A DNA stretch of 64,000 nucleotides from JAENVU01 sp963801105. GTDB lineage: Bacteria > Actinomycetota > Acidimicrobiia > IMCC26256 > JAENVU01. A program made the translations under genes and the position numbers. Where the stretch lies: the NCBI GenBank assembly GCA_963801105.1, contig CAWDDH010000003.1, forward strand, positions 3,038,001 to 3,102,000. The letters are read 5' to 3'. Under the pieces are notes generated by a model. It had not been told where the DNA came from. It saw only the letters and a program-made list of their open reading frames with translations, and searched no databases. This document shows, piece by piece, positions 43,991-51,663 of this stretch (the first letter of the stretch is position 1; each line of letters begins with the position of its first letter).

Positions 43991-45130
43991 TCATCTCGGC
44001 TCACGCGGCATGCCGAGGAGCCGCTCGCTCAGGATGTTGCGCTGGATCTGGGAGGTCCCGGCCGCGATCGTGAACGCGAGCGACCGCAGCCGCTCCTCCA
44101 CGAACGGGCCTTCACCGTCGACCGTGAGCACGTCACGCTCGAGGACCCGGAGCGCGAGCTCGCCGAACTTCTGGCACACCTCGCTGTAGGCGAGCTTGAT
44201 CATGAACTGCCCCCGACCAGGGGCACCCGCCGCCGCCTGGGTCACGTTCCGCCGCGTCAGCGCCCACAGCGCGTCCAGCTCTGCGGCGATGTGTCCGAGC
44301 TCGCGGCGGTGCGCGGGATCGTGCACGTAGGGCGCGAGATCCTCCGCGAGGCGAATCGCGTCGACGAGGTCGCTCACGAACGCGGTCCCACGCTCGAACG
44401 ACAGCGTGACGTTGGTGACCCGCCACCCGTCGTTCTCGTCACCGACGCGACACTCCACCGGGACCCGCACCTCGTCGAGGAACAGCTCCGCGAACTCCGA
44501 CGATCCGAGGACCGTCCTGAGCGGCCGCACCTCGATGCCGGGAAGGTCCATCGGCAGCATCAGCCACGTGATGCCCTTGTGCTTCGGCGCGTCGGGGTCG
44601 GTACGTACGAGGAGCTCGCCGAAGTCGCCGATCTGGCCGAACGAGCACCAGATCTTCTGGCCCGTGACCACGTAGTGGTCGCCGTCGCGCACGGCCCGGG
44701 TCCGCAGGGACGCGAGGTCGGATCCCGCACCGGGCTCGGAGAACCCCTGGCACCAGACCTCCTCGCCGCGGAGGATCTTGGGCAGGTGGGCGGCCTTCTG
44801 CTCGGGAGTCCCCTCGGCCACGATCGTGGGGCCGGCGTGCAGCAGGCCCACGAAGTTGACCCCCACGTAGGGCGCCCGGGCCCGCGTGGTCTCCTCGAGG
44901 AAGAGCAGCTGCTGGCTGGGCGGTGCGTCGGCGCCGCCGTACTCCTTCGGCCAGCTCAGCCCGGCGTAGCCGGCGTCGAACAACCGGCGTTGCCAGTCGG
45001 TGTCCCACTTCCGGCGGGCGTCCCAGTCGTCCCGGGCCGGTTGCGGCGGCACGTCCGGGAGCGTGGTTGCGAGCCACTCCGCCAGCTCGGCGCGAAATTG
45101 CTCGTCGTCGGCCGAGATCCGCAGGTCCAT
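43991..45130 (-). CDS. Acyl-CoA dehydrogenase, full-length type
   Basis: The 379-residue flavoenzyme shows all expected landmarks: LSWPKEYGGADAP, WCQGFSEPGAGSDLASLRT (flavin-binding), GQKIWCSFGQIGDFGELLVRTD and, near the C-terminus, ITAGTSQIQRNILSERLLGMPREPR-type sequence (FTIAAGTSQIQRNILSE). It probably oxidises an acyl-CoA to the 2-enoyl form with an electron-transfer flavoprotein as acceptor. ATG 45130 follows a TAGACT hexamer (45140-45145) by 9 nt. It leads an operon with the small acyl-CoA dehydrogenase and the carboxyltransferase. An operator-like site at 45153-45171 lies just upstream. The substrate is unknown. Confidence 0.93.
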   Translation of the reverse strand: MDLRISADDEQFRAELAEWLATTLPDVPPQPARDDWDARRKWDTDWQRRLFDAGYAGLSWPKEYGGADAPPSQQLLFLEETTRARAPYVGVNFVGLLHAGPTIVAEGTPEQKAAHLPKILRGEEVWCQGFSEPGAGSDLASLRTRAVRDGDHYVVTGQKIWCSFGQIGDFGELLVRTDPDAPKHKGITWLMLPMDLPGIEVRPLRTVLGSSEFAELFLDEVRVPVECRVGDENDGWRVTNVTLSFERGTAFVSDLVDAIRLAEDLAPYVHDPAHRRELGHIAAELDALWALTRRNVTQAAAGAPGRGQFMIKLAYSEVCQKFGELALRVLERDVLTVDGEGPFVEERLRSLAFTIAAGTSQIQRNILSERLLGMPREPR

Positions 45131-45139
45131 GCGGGCGGC

Positions 45140-45171
45140 AGTCTAGGGACGGGCCTGACGGGTCATCAGAT
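45140..45171 (-). promoter_or_regulatory. Promoter with degenerate operator GCCTGACG-GGT-CATCAGAT
   Basis: The -10 TAGACT (45140-45145) is 9 nt before ATG 45130. Seven nt further upstream a 19-nt site (45153-45171) matches ATCTGACG-N3-CGTCAGAT at 13 of 16 arm positions. It is the third and weakest member of the family also found at 766-786 and 48618-48636. Confidence 0.45.
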
Positions 45172-45180
45172 CCGGGCGGC

Positions 45181-46446
45181 TCAGCGCGACCGGCGCGGCC
45201 GTCCGCCGCCCCCGGCGCGGCCCGCACCGTTGCCGTTGCCGTTCCCGTTGCCGTTCCCGTTGCCGTTCCCCTGGCCGCGGCCGGCCGAGCGTGCCGGGCG
45301 ACGACCCTTGCGGGCGCCGTTGCGGTCCGGACGCGATCGGGGCGCGGTGGCCCGATCGGGTTCGACGAGCCCGAGCTCGCGCTGGAGGCTGAGGCTGGAG
45401 CGGACCTGGTCCGGGAGCACGAAGGAGACCACGACACCGGTCGTGCCCTTGCGGGCGGTGCGGCCGGAGCGGTGCACGTAGGCCTTGGCATCCTCGGGCG
45501 GGTCGTAGTGGACCACGCACGCGACATCGTCGACGTGGATCCCACGTGCGGCGACATCGGTGGCGATGAGCGCGTGCACGCGTCCCCGTGTGAAGTCGGC
45601 GAGGGCACGGTCGCGCTTGGCCTGCGAGAGGCCACCGTGGATCGGCGCCGACGGCACGCCCGAGTTGGAGAGCTTCTTGGCGACCTTGTCGGCACCGTGG
45701 CGCGTGCGGCAGAACACGATGGTGGGACCTTCCGAGCCGATGACCTCCGCGGCACGCGCGATACGCGACTCGTTGGCGACCCGTTCGAAGCGGTGCTCGG
45801 CGTCGGCGGCGTCGGTCTCGACCCCGGCGACCTCGTGACGGACCGGATCGGTCTGGTACTCACGGGTGAGCACCCCGACCGCCCCGTCGAGCGTCGCGGA
45901 GAAGAGGAGCGTCTGGCGGTCCTCGGCGGTCTGGTCCACGAGTCGGCGTACCGCCGGCAGGAAACCCATGTCGGCCATGCGGTCGGCCTCGTCGAGGACG
46001 ACGATCTTCACGCGGTCGAGCACCAGCGACCGCTGGTTGATCAGGTCCTCGAGCCGACCCGGGCACCCGACGAGGATCTCCACGCCCTTGCGCAGCGCAC
46101 GCTTCTGGGGCTCGTAGCCGACGCCGCCGTAGACGGCGAAGACCCGCTGGTCACGGGCCTCGGCGAGCGGCGTGAGCTCCCGGACGATCTGGGCCGCGAG
46201 CTCCCGCGTCGGTGCGAGCACCAGGGCGCTCGGCCGGCGCGGCCGGGCCTTCTCGACCCGCTCGACGAGTGGGAGTCCGAAGGCGATGGTCTTGCCCGAG
46301 CCGGTCGGCGCGCGACCGCAGACGTCGCGCCCGGCGAGGGCGTCGGGGATCGCGGCGGCCTGGACCGGGAACGGCTCGGTGATGCCGCGGTCGGCGAGCG
46401 ACGCGACGAGGTCGGGCGCGAGCCCGAGAGATTCGAACGTGGACAC
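45181..46446 (-). CDS. DEAD-box RNA helicase with Gly-Asn repeat tail
   Basis: The 421-residue ATP-dependent RNA helicase has the core motifs in order: GRAPTGSGKT (Walker A, motif I, about 48-57), APTRELA, VGCPGRLEDLI, VLDEADRM (DEAD), FSATLDGAV (SAT), ATDVAARGIHVDDV and HRSGRTARKG. It is of the RhlE type. The C-terminal tail is basic and has seven consecutive Gly-Asn pairs plus arginine patches, likely for RNA binding. The GTG start at 46446 has GAGGAG upstream. Two adjacent hairpins at 46458-46492 lie in its leader. Cold-shock or autoregulated expression is a reasonable guess from family. Confidence 0.93.
   Translation of the reverse strand: MSTFESLGLAPDLVASLADRGITEPFPVQAAAIPDALAGRDVCGRAPTGSGKTIAFGLPLVERVEKARPRRPSALVLAPTRELAAQIVRELTPLAEARDQRVFAVYGGVGYEPQKRALRKGVEILVGCPGRLEDLINQRSLVLDRVKIVVLDEADRMADMGFLPAVRRLVDQTAEDRQTLLFSATLDGAVGVLTREYQTDPVRHEVAGVETDAADAEHRFERVANESRIARAAEVIGSEGPTIVFCRTRHGADKVAKKLSNSGVPSAPIHGGLSQAKRDRALADFTRGRVHALIATDVAARGIHVDDVACVVHYDPPEDAKAYVHRSGRTARKGTTGVVVSFVLPDQVRSSLSLQRELGLVEPDRATAPRSRPDRNGARKGRRPARSAGRGQGNGNGNGNGNGNGNGAGRAGGGGRPRRSR
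45229..45270. repeat. Hexanucleotide repeat encoding (Gly-Asn)7
   Basis: Seven tandem 6-nt units alternating GTTGCC and GTTCCC encode Gly-Asn pairs in the helicase tail. The third base of one codon varies, so the repeat is kept at the protein rather than the DNA level. Confidence 0.8.
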
Positions 46447-46457
46447 TGGAACTCCTC

Positions 46458-46492
46458 ACCCGCTCGTGCGGGTCTCTTCCGCGCGACGGAAG
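46458..46492 (-). promoter_or_regulatory. Tandem hairpins in helicase 5' leader
   Basis: Two stems, ACCCGC-TCGT-GCGGGT (46458-46473) and CTTCCG-CGCGA-CGGAAG (46476-46492), are separated by 2 nt and begin 12 nt upstream of the GTG start, immediately beside the GAGGAG ribosome-binding site. They could control translation of the helicase. No match to a named RNA family is claimed. Confidence 0.4.
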
Positions 46493-46608
46493 GACGGGAG
46501 TGTCTCCAGCGCGGCCTCCGCGAGAAGCGGATGCCGCCAACCTACTCGACGCGTGGCCCGATCCCGGGACACGTGACGCAGGGCTCGTTCAGCAACGACC
46601 CACCCGTT

Positions 46609-47370
46609 TCACGGAGCGGGGGTCACCAGTGCGGCGCGGAGCCGGTCCATCGCGGGATCGTCGAGACCGGTGGTGCGGACGTACGCGACGAGGTCGCCGT
46701 GCTCGGCGCGCAGGCGCTCGAGCACCGTGGCCATCGTGACCGGCGGTGCGCCGTACTGCTGGCCCGCGACCTCGGCGGCGCGGTCACCCAACTCGGCGCG
46801 GGCGGTGTGGCGGGCGATGATCGTGGGCATCCGCGCCTCGGTGAACGCGAAGTCGGCGACGATCTCCTCGTCGGCGACGTCGCAGATCGCGAGCACCAGC
46901 GCGGAGACCAGCCCGGTCCGGTCCTTGCCCGCCGCGCAGTGGAACACGAGCGGGTGGGTCGCGGGGTCGGCGATGACCTCCAGCACGCGCCCGATGCGGT
47001 CGGCGTACTCGCCGAGCATGAACGCGTAGATCTCGTCGAGCGTCTGGAACCGGGGTGCCCGGCGGACGAACCGGCGAGGTTCGGGCGGCTCGCGGGTCTG
47101 GTCGACGATCGGGAGATGGAGCTGACGGACGTGCGTCTGCAACGGGCCGTGGCCGTGCTCCTCGACCTCGTGCGGCGCCCGGAGATCGATCACCGTGCGG
47201 ATGCCCAGCTCCTCCCGGAGCCGGCGCAGGTCGTCGTCGCTCAGGTACGACAGCGAATCGCTGCGGTACACGCGACCGGTACGGACGACGCCACCGTCGC
47301 GGGTCGCGTGACCGCCCAGATCTCGGAAGTTGGCCGGGCCCTCGAGGGCGACCAGACGGTCGAGGCTCAC
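46609..47370 (-). CDS. Tyrosine phosphatase family protein
   Basis: The 253-residue product belongs to the Tyr-phosphatase-3 group. It opens GPANFRDLGGHATRDGGVVRTGRVYRSD, and the active-site loop is HCAAGKDRTG (Cys-x5-Arg, about residues 150-159). Such actinobacterial enzymes dephosphorylate phosphotyrosine and also phosphoinositides; mycobacterial PtpB has this architecture. No signal peptide is seen. The GTG start at 47370 follows the amidohydrolase stop by 7 nt, so the two are co-transcribed. Confidence 0.87.
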   Translation of the reverse strand: MSLDRLVALEGPANFRDLGGHATRDGGVVRTGRVYRSDSLSYLSDDDLRRLREELGIRTVIDLRAPHEVEEHGHGPLQTHVRQLHLPIVDQTREPPEPRRFVRRAPRFQTLDEIYAFMLGEYADRIGRVLEVIADPATHPLVFHCAAGKDRTGLVSALVLAICDVADEEIVADFAFTEARMPTIIARHTARAELGDRAAEVAGQQYGAPPVTMATVLERLRAEHGDLVAYVRTTGLDDPAMDRLRAALVTPAP

Positions 47371-47377
47371 GGACGGA

Positions 47378-48601
47378 TCACACGATGTCCAGGCCGAGCA
47401 TCCGGATCGCGTTGCCGCGCACGATCTTGTAGACGACGTCGGCGGGCAGCCCGCCCATCATCGACTGGGCGATCTCGAGGGTGTTCGGCCAGGTCGAGTC
47501 GGTGTGCGGGTAGTCGGTCTCGAAGGTGACGTTGTCGACCCCGATGCGGTGCAGGGATTCGAGGCCGTGCACGTCACGGAAGAAGCAGCCGAACACCTGA
47601 CGGAAGTAGTAGGTCGAGGGCGGCTCCGGGATGATGTCCTTGACCCCACCCCAGGCCCGGTGCTCCCGCCAGACGTCGTCGACCCGCTCGAGGATGTACG
47701 GCAACCATCCGATCTGGCCCTCGGAGTACGCGAGCTTCAACTCGGGGAAGCGCACCAGGACGCCCGAGAAGAGGAAGTCGGAGAGGCTCGCCATCGCGTT
47801 GCCGAAGCTGAGGCTGGCCGCGACGGCCACCGGCGCGTCGGCGGAGGTCGCCGGCATCCGCGAGCTCGACCCGATGTGCATGCAGACGACGTTCTGGGTC
47901 TCCTGGCACGCTGCGAAGAACGGGTCCCACTCCCCGGAGTGGATGCTCGGCAGCCCCAGGTGCGGCGGGATCTCGGAGAAGCAGACCGCCCGCACACCGC
48001 GGGCGGCGTTGCGCCGCACCTCGGCGGCGGCCAGCTCGGCGTCCCACAGGGGGACGATGATCAGGGGAACCAGACGGCCACCGCTGTCGCCGCACCACTC
48101 CTCGACCATCCAGTCGTTGTACGCCGTGACGCACGCGGCGGCGAGCTCGCGATCCTTGGCCTCGAGGAAGGTCTGGCCACAGAACCGTGGGAACGTCGGG
48201 AACGACAGCGACGCCTCGACATGGTTCATCTCCATGTCCTCGATCCGGGCCTTGGGCTCGTAGCAACCGGGGCGCATCTCGTCGTAGGTGATCGGTGACA
48301 TCGTCATGTCGTCGCGGTCGAAGCCCACGGCGGCCACGTGACGCTTGTTGATGTAGACGAGGTCCTCATAGACCCAGCAGTCGGCCTGGGGACCCTCCGG
48401 GTCGAAGGTCTGCTCGTAGCTCCCGCCGCCCACGTGACGCATCGAGCCGATCCCCCGCCGCTCGACCCGCGGTCCGGCGGCCTTGAACCGCTCCGGGAGC
48501 CAGCTCCGCCAGAGGTGCGGCGGCTCCACGACGTGGTCGTCCACGCTCACGATGCGCGGGATCTCCGTCTGGGGTGTCCTGGATTCGGCCACAGCCGTCA
48601 C
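47378..48601 (-). CDS. Amidohydrolase_2 family metal-dependent hydrolase (copy 3)
   Basis: This 407-residue TIM-barrel hydrolase shows VSVDDHVVEPPHLW (DxH), LSFPTFPRFCGQ, the AYNDWMVEEWCG helix, CMHIGSSSRMPATSADAP, YSEGQIGWLPYILERVDDVW and FETDYPHTDSTWP. It is a paralogue of the genes at 4845 and 30301. The GTG start at 48601 has GGAGGCGGGAC upstream. The palindromic operator at 48618-48636 covers its -10 candidate TAATCT (48633-48638), so tight repression is predicted. The tyrosine phosphatase gene follows in the same operon. The substrate is unknown. Confidence 0.86.
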   Translation of the reverse strand: MTAVAESRTPQTEIPRIVSVDDHVVEPPHLWRSWLPERFKAAGPRVERRGIGSMRHVGGGSYEQTFDPEGPQADCWVYEDLVYINKRHVAAVGFDRDDMTMSPITYDEMRPGCYEPKARIEDMEMNHVEASLSFPTFPRFCGQTFLEAKDRELAAACVTAYNDWMVEEWCGDSGGRLVPLIIVPLWDAELAAAEVRRNAARGVRAVCFSEIPPHLGLPSIHSGEWDPFFAACQETQNVVCMHIGSSSRMPATSADAPVAVAASLSFGNAMASLSDFLFSGVLVRFPELKLAYSEGQIGWLPYILERVDDVWREHRAWGGVKDIIPEPPSTYYFRQVFGCFFRDVHGLESLHRIGVDNVTFETDYPHTDSTWPNTLEIAQSMMGGLPADVVYKIVRGNAIRMLGLDIV

Positions 48602-48611
48602 GTCCCGCCTC

Positions 48612-48638
48612 CGTCAGATCTGACGGGGCGTCAGATTA
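48612..48638 (-). promoter_or_regulatory. Operator array CGTCAGAT / ATCTGACG-GGG-CGTCAGAT over the promoter
   Basis: The perfect 19-nt site ATCTGACG-GGG-CGTCAGAT (48618-48636) repeats the core of the 766-786 operator. A third half-site CGTCAGAT (48612-48619) overlaps it, making the perfect palindrome CCGTCAGATCTGACGG (48611-48626). The distal half overlaps -10 TAATCT (48633-48638) of the amidohydrolase. Confidence 0.65.
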
Positions 48639-48659
48639 CCGGTCGGGCCCCGGGAGCCC

Positions 48660-50174
48660 TCATCCGCAGTGCGATCCGTTCGCCGGCGGGACCCGGTCGA
48701 CGAAGTAGCGCGTGAGCAGTGCCTCCAGGCACTGGTTGCCGTAGAGGCTCGACGTGTGGGTGCTCCCCGTGACCGTCACGAGCCGCGAACCGGCGAGCTG
48801 GGAGGCGAGACCGCTCGCCCAGGCCACGGGCGTCGCGGGATCGCCGTCGGTCCCGACGACGACGATGGGCGGCGCGCCGGCCGCCGAGAACCGGTACGGC
48901 CCATGGTGCGCCTCGGGGTAGGGCCAGTAGCTGCAGGGGTAGCCCAGGCCCACCGTCGACGCCCCGAACGTCGGCGCCTCCGCAGCGGCGCGGCGTTGGA
49001 GCGCCTCGGTCCCCGCCACCGCGAGGTTCGGCCCGTCGGCGCAGCTGATCGTGATGAACGCCGGCCATTCGGTGTCGTAGGTGAGTCCGATCCGGCCGAC
49101 GTACTCGTTGTAGGCGTTGCGCAGCACGCCCGGGGATCCGCGCTGCACGTCGTGCAGGCCCTGGGCGAGCGTGCGGTAGCCGAGGTCACCGCCGTAGAGC
49201 AGGGCCGCGGCGGCGATGTCGAACTGCGTCGGGCCGAACAGATCGCGGCCGGCGTCGAGCGGATGGGCGTCGACCGTGGCGGCGATCGCGGCGTACGCGC
49301 TGGCCGGATCCGAACCGCGTGCGAACGAGCAGGTCCGCTTGGTGCACCAGGCGAAGAAGGCGGCCAGCCCGGCGTCGAACCCCTTGGCCTGCTGCACCAC
49401 GAGGTCCTCGATCGGCAGCGAGGGATCGACCGCACCGTCGAGCACCATCGTGCGTACCTGGTGAGGGAACGCCGTCGCGTAGCCGCCACCGATCACGGTG
49501 CCGTAGGACAGCCCGAGGAAGTTCAGGCGGTCCTCGCCGAGTGCGACCCGAAGCGTGTCGAGGTCGCGGACGGTGTCGTCGGTCGAGATGTGCCGGAGCA
49601 GGCGCCCGCTCTTCGCGACGCAGGCGTTCATGAAGCGGTGGGCGGCGTCCTCGAGCGCGGTGAGCTCGGTCGGGTCGTCGGGTGCGGAGTCGGGGCGGAA
49701 CAGGTAGTCGAGCCGTTCGCCACAGTCGACGTGGGTGCTCTGCCCGGAGCCGCGCGGGTCCCAGGCCACGATGTCGAAGCGCGACGTGATCTCGCGCGGC
49801 AGCTCCGACGCGGCGTACGCCGGGAAGCTGAGCGCGGCCGCGCCCGGCCCCCCGGGGTTCAGCACCAGGCTGCCGATCCGCCGGCGCGGGTCGGTCGCGA
49901 CCTTGCGGGCCACGGCGAGGTCGATCGTCGGACCGTCCGGGCGGCGGTAGTCGAGCGGGACGACGAGCGTCGCGCACTCCCCTTCGTCGCAGCCGTGCCA
50001 CGAAAGCGGCGCGGGCACGAAGCCGGTGGGGGCCTTCGGGGTGGAGCTCGTCGTCGAGCTCGACCCGCCCTTCGTGTCGCCCGCATCCGAAGAGCCACCT
50101 GACGAGCACGACACCGCGAGCAGGGCCACGACCACCGGGACCACGACCCGTGCTGCCCAGCCCGTGCGCGCCAT
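48660..50174 (-). CDS. Secreted alpha/beta hydrolase, TAP-like peptidase
   Basis: The 504-residue product starts with a signal peptide and lipobox (VVVPVVVALLAVSC) and a Ser/Thr/Gly linker, so it is exported and lipid-anchored. The catalytic domain has NPGGPG (oxyanion), WDPRGSGQS, the nucleophile elbow LGLSYGTVIGG (about residue 220), the acid in VVVGTDGDPATPV and the histidine in GSTHTSSLYGNQ. These are the marks of the tripeptidyl-aminopeptidase (TAP-like) family of Streptomyces and mycobacteria. An upstream in-frame start at 50189 is possible; ATG 50174 gives a normal signal. It is divergent from an aldehyde dehydrogenase. Confidence 0.88.
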   Translation of the reverse strand: MARTGWAARVVVPVVVALLAVSCSSGGSSDAGDTKGGSSSTTSSTPKAPTGFVPAPLSWHGCDEGECATLVVPLDYRRPDGPTIDLAVARKVATDPRRRIGSLVLNPGGPGAAALSFPAYAASELPREITSRFDIVAWDPRGSGQSTHVDCGERLDYLFRPDSAPDDPTELTALEDAAHRFMNACVAKSGRLLRHISTDDTVRDLDTLRVALGEDRLNFLGLSYGTVIGGGYATAFPHQVRTMVLDGAVDPSLPIEDLVVQQAKGFDAGLAAFFAWCTKRTCSFARGSDPASAYAAIAATVDAHPLDAGRDLFGPTQFDIAAAALLYGGDLGYRTLAQGLHDVQRGSPGVLRNAYNEYVGRIGLTYDTEWPAFITISCADGPNLAVAGTEALQRRAAAEAPTFGASTVGLGYPCSYWPYPEAHHGPYRFSAAGAPPIVVVGTDGDPATPVAWASGLASQLAGSRLVTVTGSTHTSSLYGNQCLEALLTRYFVDRVPPANGSHCG

Positions 50175-50217
50175 ACGGCACCCTTGCACACCCGGTGGCC
50201 TCGATCGACGCGGCGGT

Positions 50218-50223
50218 TACCGT
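50218..50223 (+). promoter_or_regulatory. -10 hexamer TACCGT, aldehyde dehydrogenase
   Basis: TACCGT lies 7 nt before ATG 50231, fitting a leaderless mRNA. Confidence 0.45.
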
Positions 50224-50230
50224 GCAGGGC

Positions 50231-51655
50231 ATGGAGCTTCTGATCGGCGGCCGCCGCCGTCCCGCAGTCGAAGGCGGCACGCTGTCCGTGACCGAGCCCG
50301 CCACCGCGAGCGAGATGGCGACCGTCTCGTCGGGCACTGCCGCTGACGTGGAGGCCGCGATCCGCGCGGCACGCGATGCCTTCGACCGGGGCGTCTGGGC
50401 GGGCCAGTCGGCGACGGCCCGGGGGAAGGTGCTCCTCCGGGTCGCGGCGTTGATCCGCGAGCAGGCCGAGGACCTCGCGGTCCTCGAGGCCCGCAACGCG
50501 GGCAAGCCGATCGGGGACGCCCGGTGGGAGGTCAACACCGCGGCCGACGTCTTCGAGTACTACGCGGGTGCGGCGAACAAGTTCTTCGGCGAGGTCGTGC
50601 CGGTCCAGGACGACGGGCTCGACGTGGTGCTGCGCGAGCCGATCGGGGTGTGCGCGCTGATCGTGCCGTGGAACTTCCCCATGTTGATCACCACCTGGAA
50701 GACCGCGCCCGCCCTCGCGTGCGGCAATTCCGTCATCATCAAGCCCGCGTCGCTCACGCCGCTGACCGCCCTCCGACTCGGCGAGATCCTCGTCGACGCC
50801 GGCGTCCCGGAGGGCTGCGTCTCGGTCGTGCCCGGCCCCGGCGGCGTCGTCGGCGACGCGCTCGTCTCGGACCGGCGCGTCGACAAGATCGGCTTCACCG
50901 GTGAGACGGCCACGGGTGCGGCGATCCTCCGGGCCTGCTCGGAGAACATCACACGCGTCTCGCTCGAGCTCGGCGGGAAGTCCGCGTGCGTGGTGTTCGC
51001 CGACGCCGACTGGGAGCGCGCGGCGGCCGAGACCCCGATGTCGGTGTTCGCGAATGCCGGGCAGGACTGCTGCGCGTGGTCGCGCATCGTCGTCGAGCAC
51101 ACCGTGTATGACGACTTCGTCGCTGCGTTCACGCGTGCAACCGATGCCATCCGGATCGGCGCGCCGCTCGGCGAGGAGACCGAGGTCGGCCCGATGATCT
51201 CCGCCGCGCAACGCCAGACCTCGCTCGACTACGTCGCCCTCGGTGTGGACGCGGGCGCCGAGCGCGTCACCGGCGGCACCGTGCCCGACGAGCCGGGCTA
51301 CTACCTGACCCCGGCCGTGCTCGCCAACGTCGAGAACTCCATGCGGGTCGCGCAGGAGGAGATCTTCGGACCCGTCGCGTCGATCATCCCGTTCCGCGAC
51401 GAGGCCGACGCCGTCCGCATCGCCAACGACACCCCGTACGGTTTGTCGGGTTCGGTCTGGACCAGGGATCTCGCACGGGCGTTGCGGGTGGCGAAGGCGA
51501 TCCGCACCGGAGTCCTCTCGGTGAACACCAATCGGTCCGTGCGCACCGAGGCCCCGTTCGGCGGGTACAAGCACTCCGGGCTCGGCCGCGAGCTCGGGAT
51601 GCACGCGATGGCGCACTACACGGAGGTCAAGAACGTCTTCCTCAGCGCCGAGTAA
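50231..51655 (+). CDS. Aldehyde dehydrogenase (intact)
   Basis: The 474-residue NAD(P)-dependent enzyme has WNFPMLITTWKTAPALACGN, FTGETATGAAI, the general base in SLELGGKSACVV, the nucleophilic cysteine in NAGQDCCAWSRI, EEIFGPVAS and FGGYKHSGLGREL. It oxidises an aldehyde to a carboxylate; members close to betaine-aldehyde and aminobutyraldehyde dehydrogenases share the motif pattern, but substrate specificity is not visible. ATG 50231 has a -10 7 nt upstream, and a GTG 3 codons earlier (50222) is an alternative. The AAA ATPase gene follows after 8 nt. Confidence 0.93.
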   Translation: MELLIGGRRRPAVEGGTLSVTEPATASEMATVSSGTAADVEAAIRAARDAFDRGVWAGQSATARGKVLLRVAALIREQAEDLAVLEARNAGKPIGDARWEVNTAADVFEYYAGAANKFFGEVVPVQDDGLDVVLREPIGVCALIVPWNFPMLITTWKTAPALACGNSVIIKPASLTPLTALRLGEILVDAGVPEGCVSVVPGPGGVVGDALVSDRRVDKIGFTGETATGAAILRACSENITRVSLELGGKSACVVFADADWERAAAETPMSVFANAGQDCCAWSRIVVEHTVYDDFVAAFTRATDAIRIGAPLGEETEVGPMISAAQRQTSLDYVALGVDAGAERVTGGTVPDEPGYYLTPAVLANVENSMRVAQEEIFGPVASIIPFRDEADAVRIANDTPYGLSGSVWTRDLARALRVAKAIRTGVLSVNTNRSVRTEAPFGGYKHSGLGRELGMHAMAHYTEVKNVFLSAE

Positions 51656-51663
51656 GCCGAGGA

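Noticed and set aside
45229..45270. Tandem 6-nt repeat considered as a CRISPR or mobile-element repeat
   Set aside because: It is in frame, encodes Gly-Asn pairs in the helicase tail and has no spacers.
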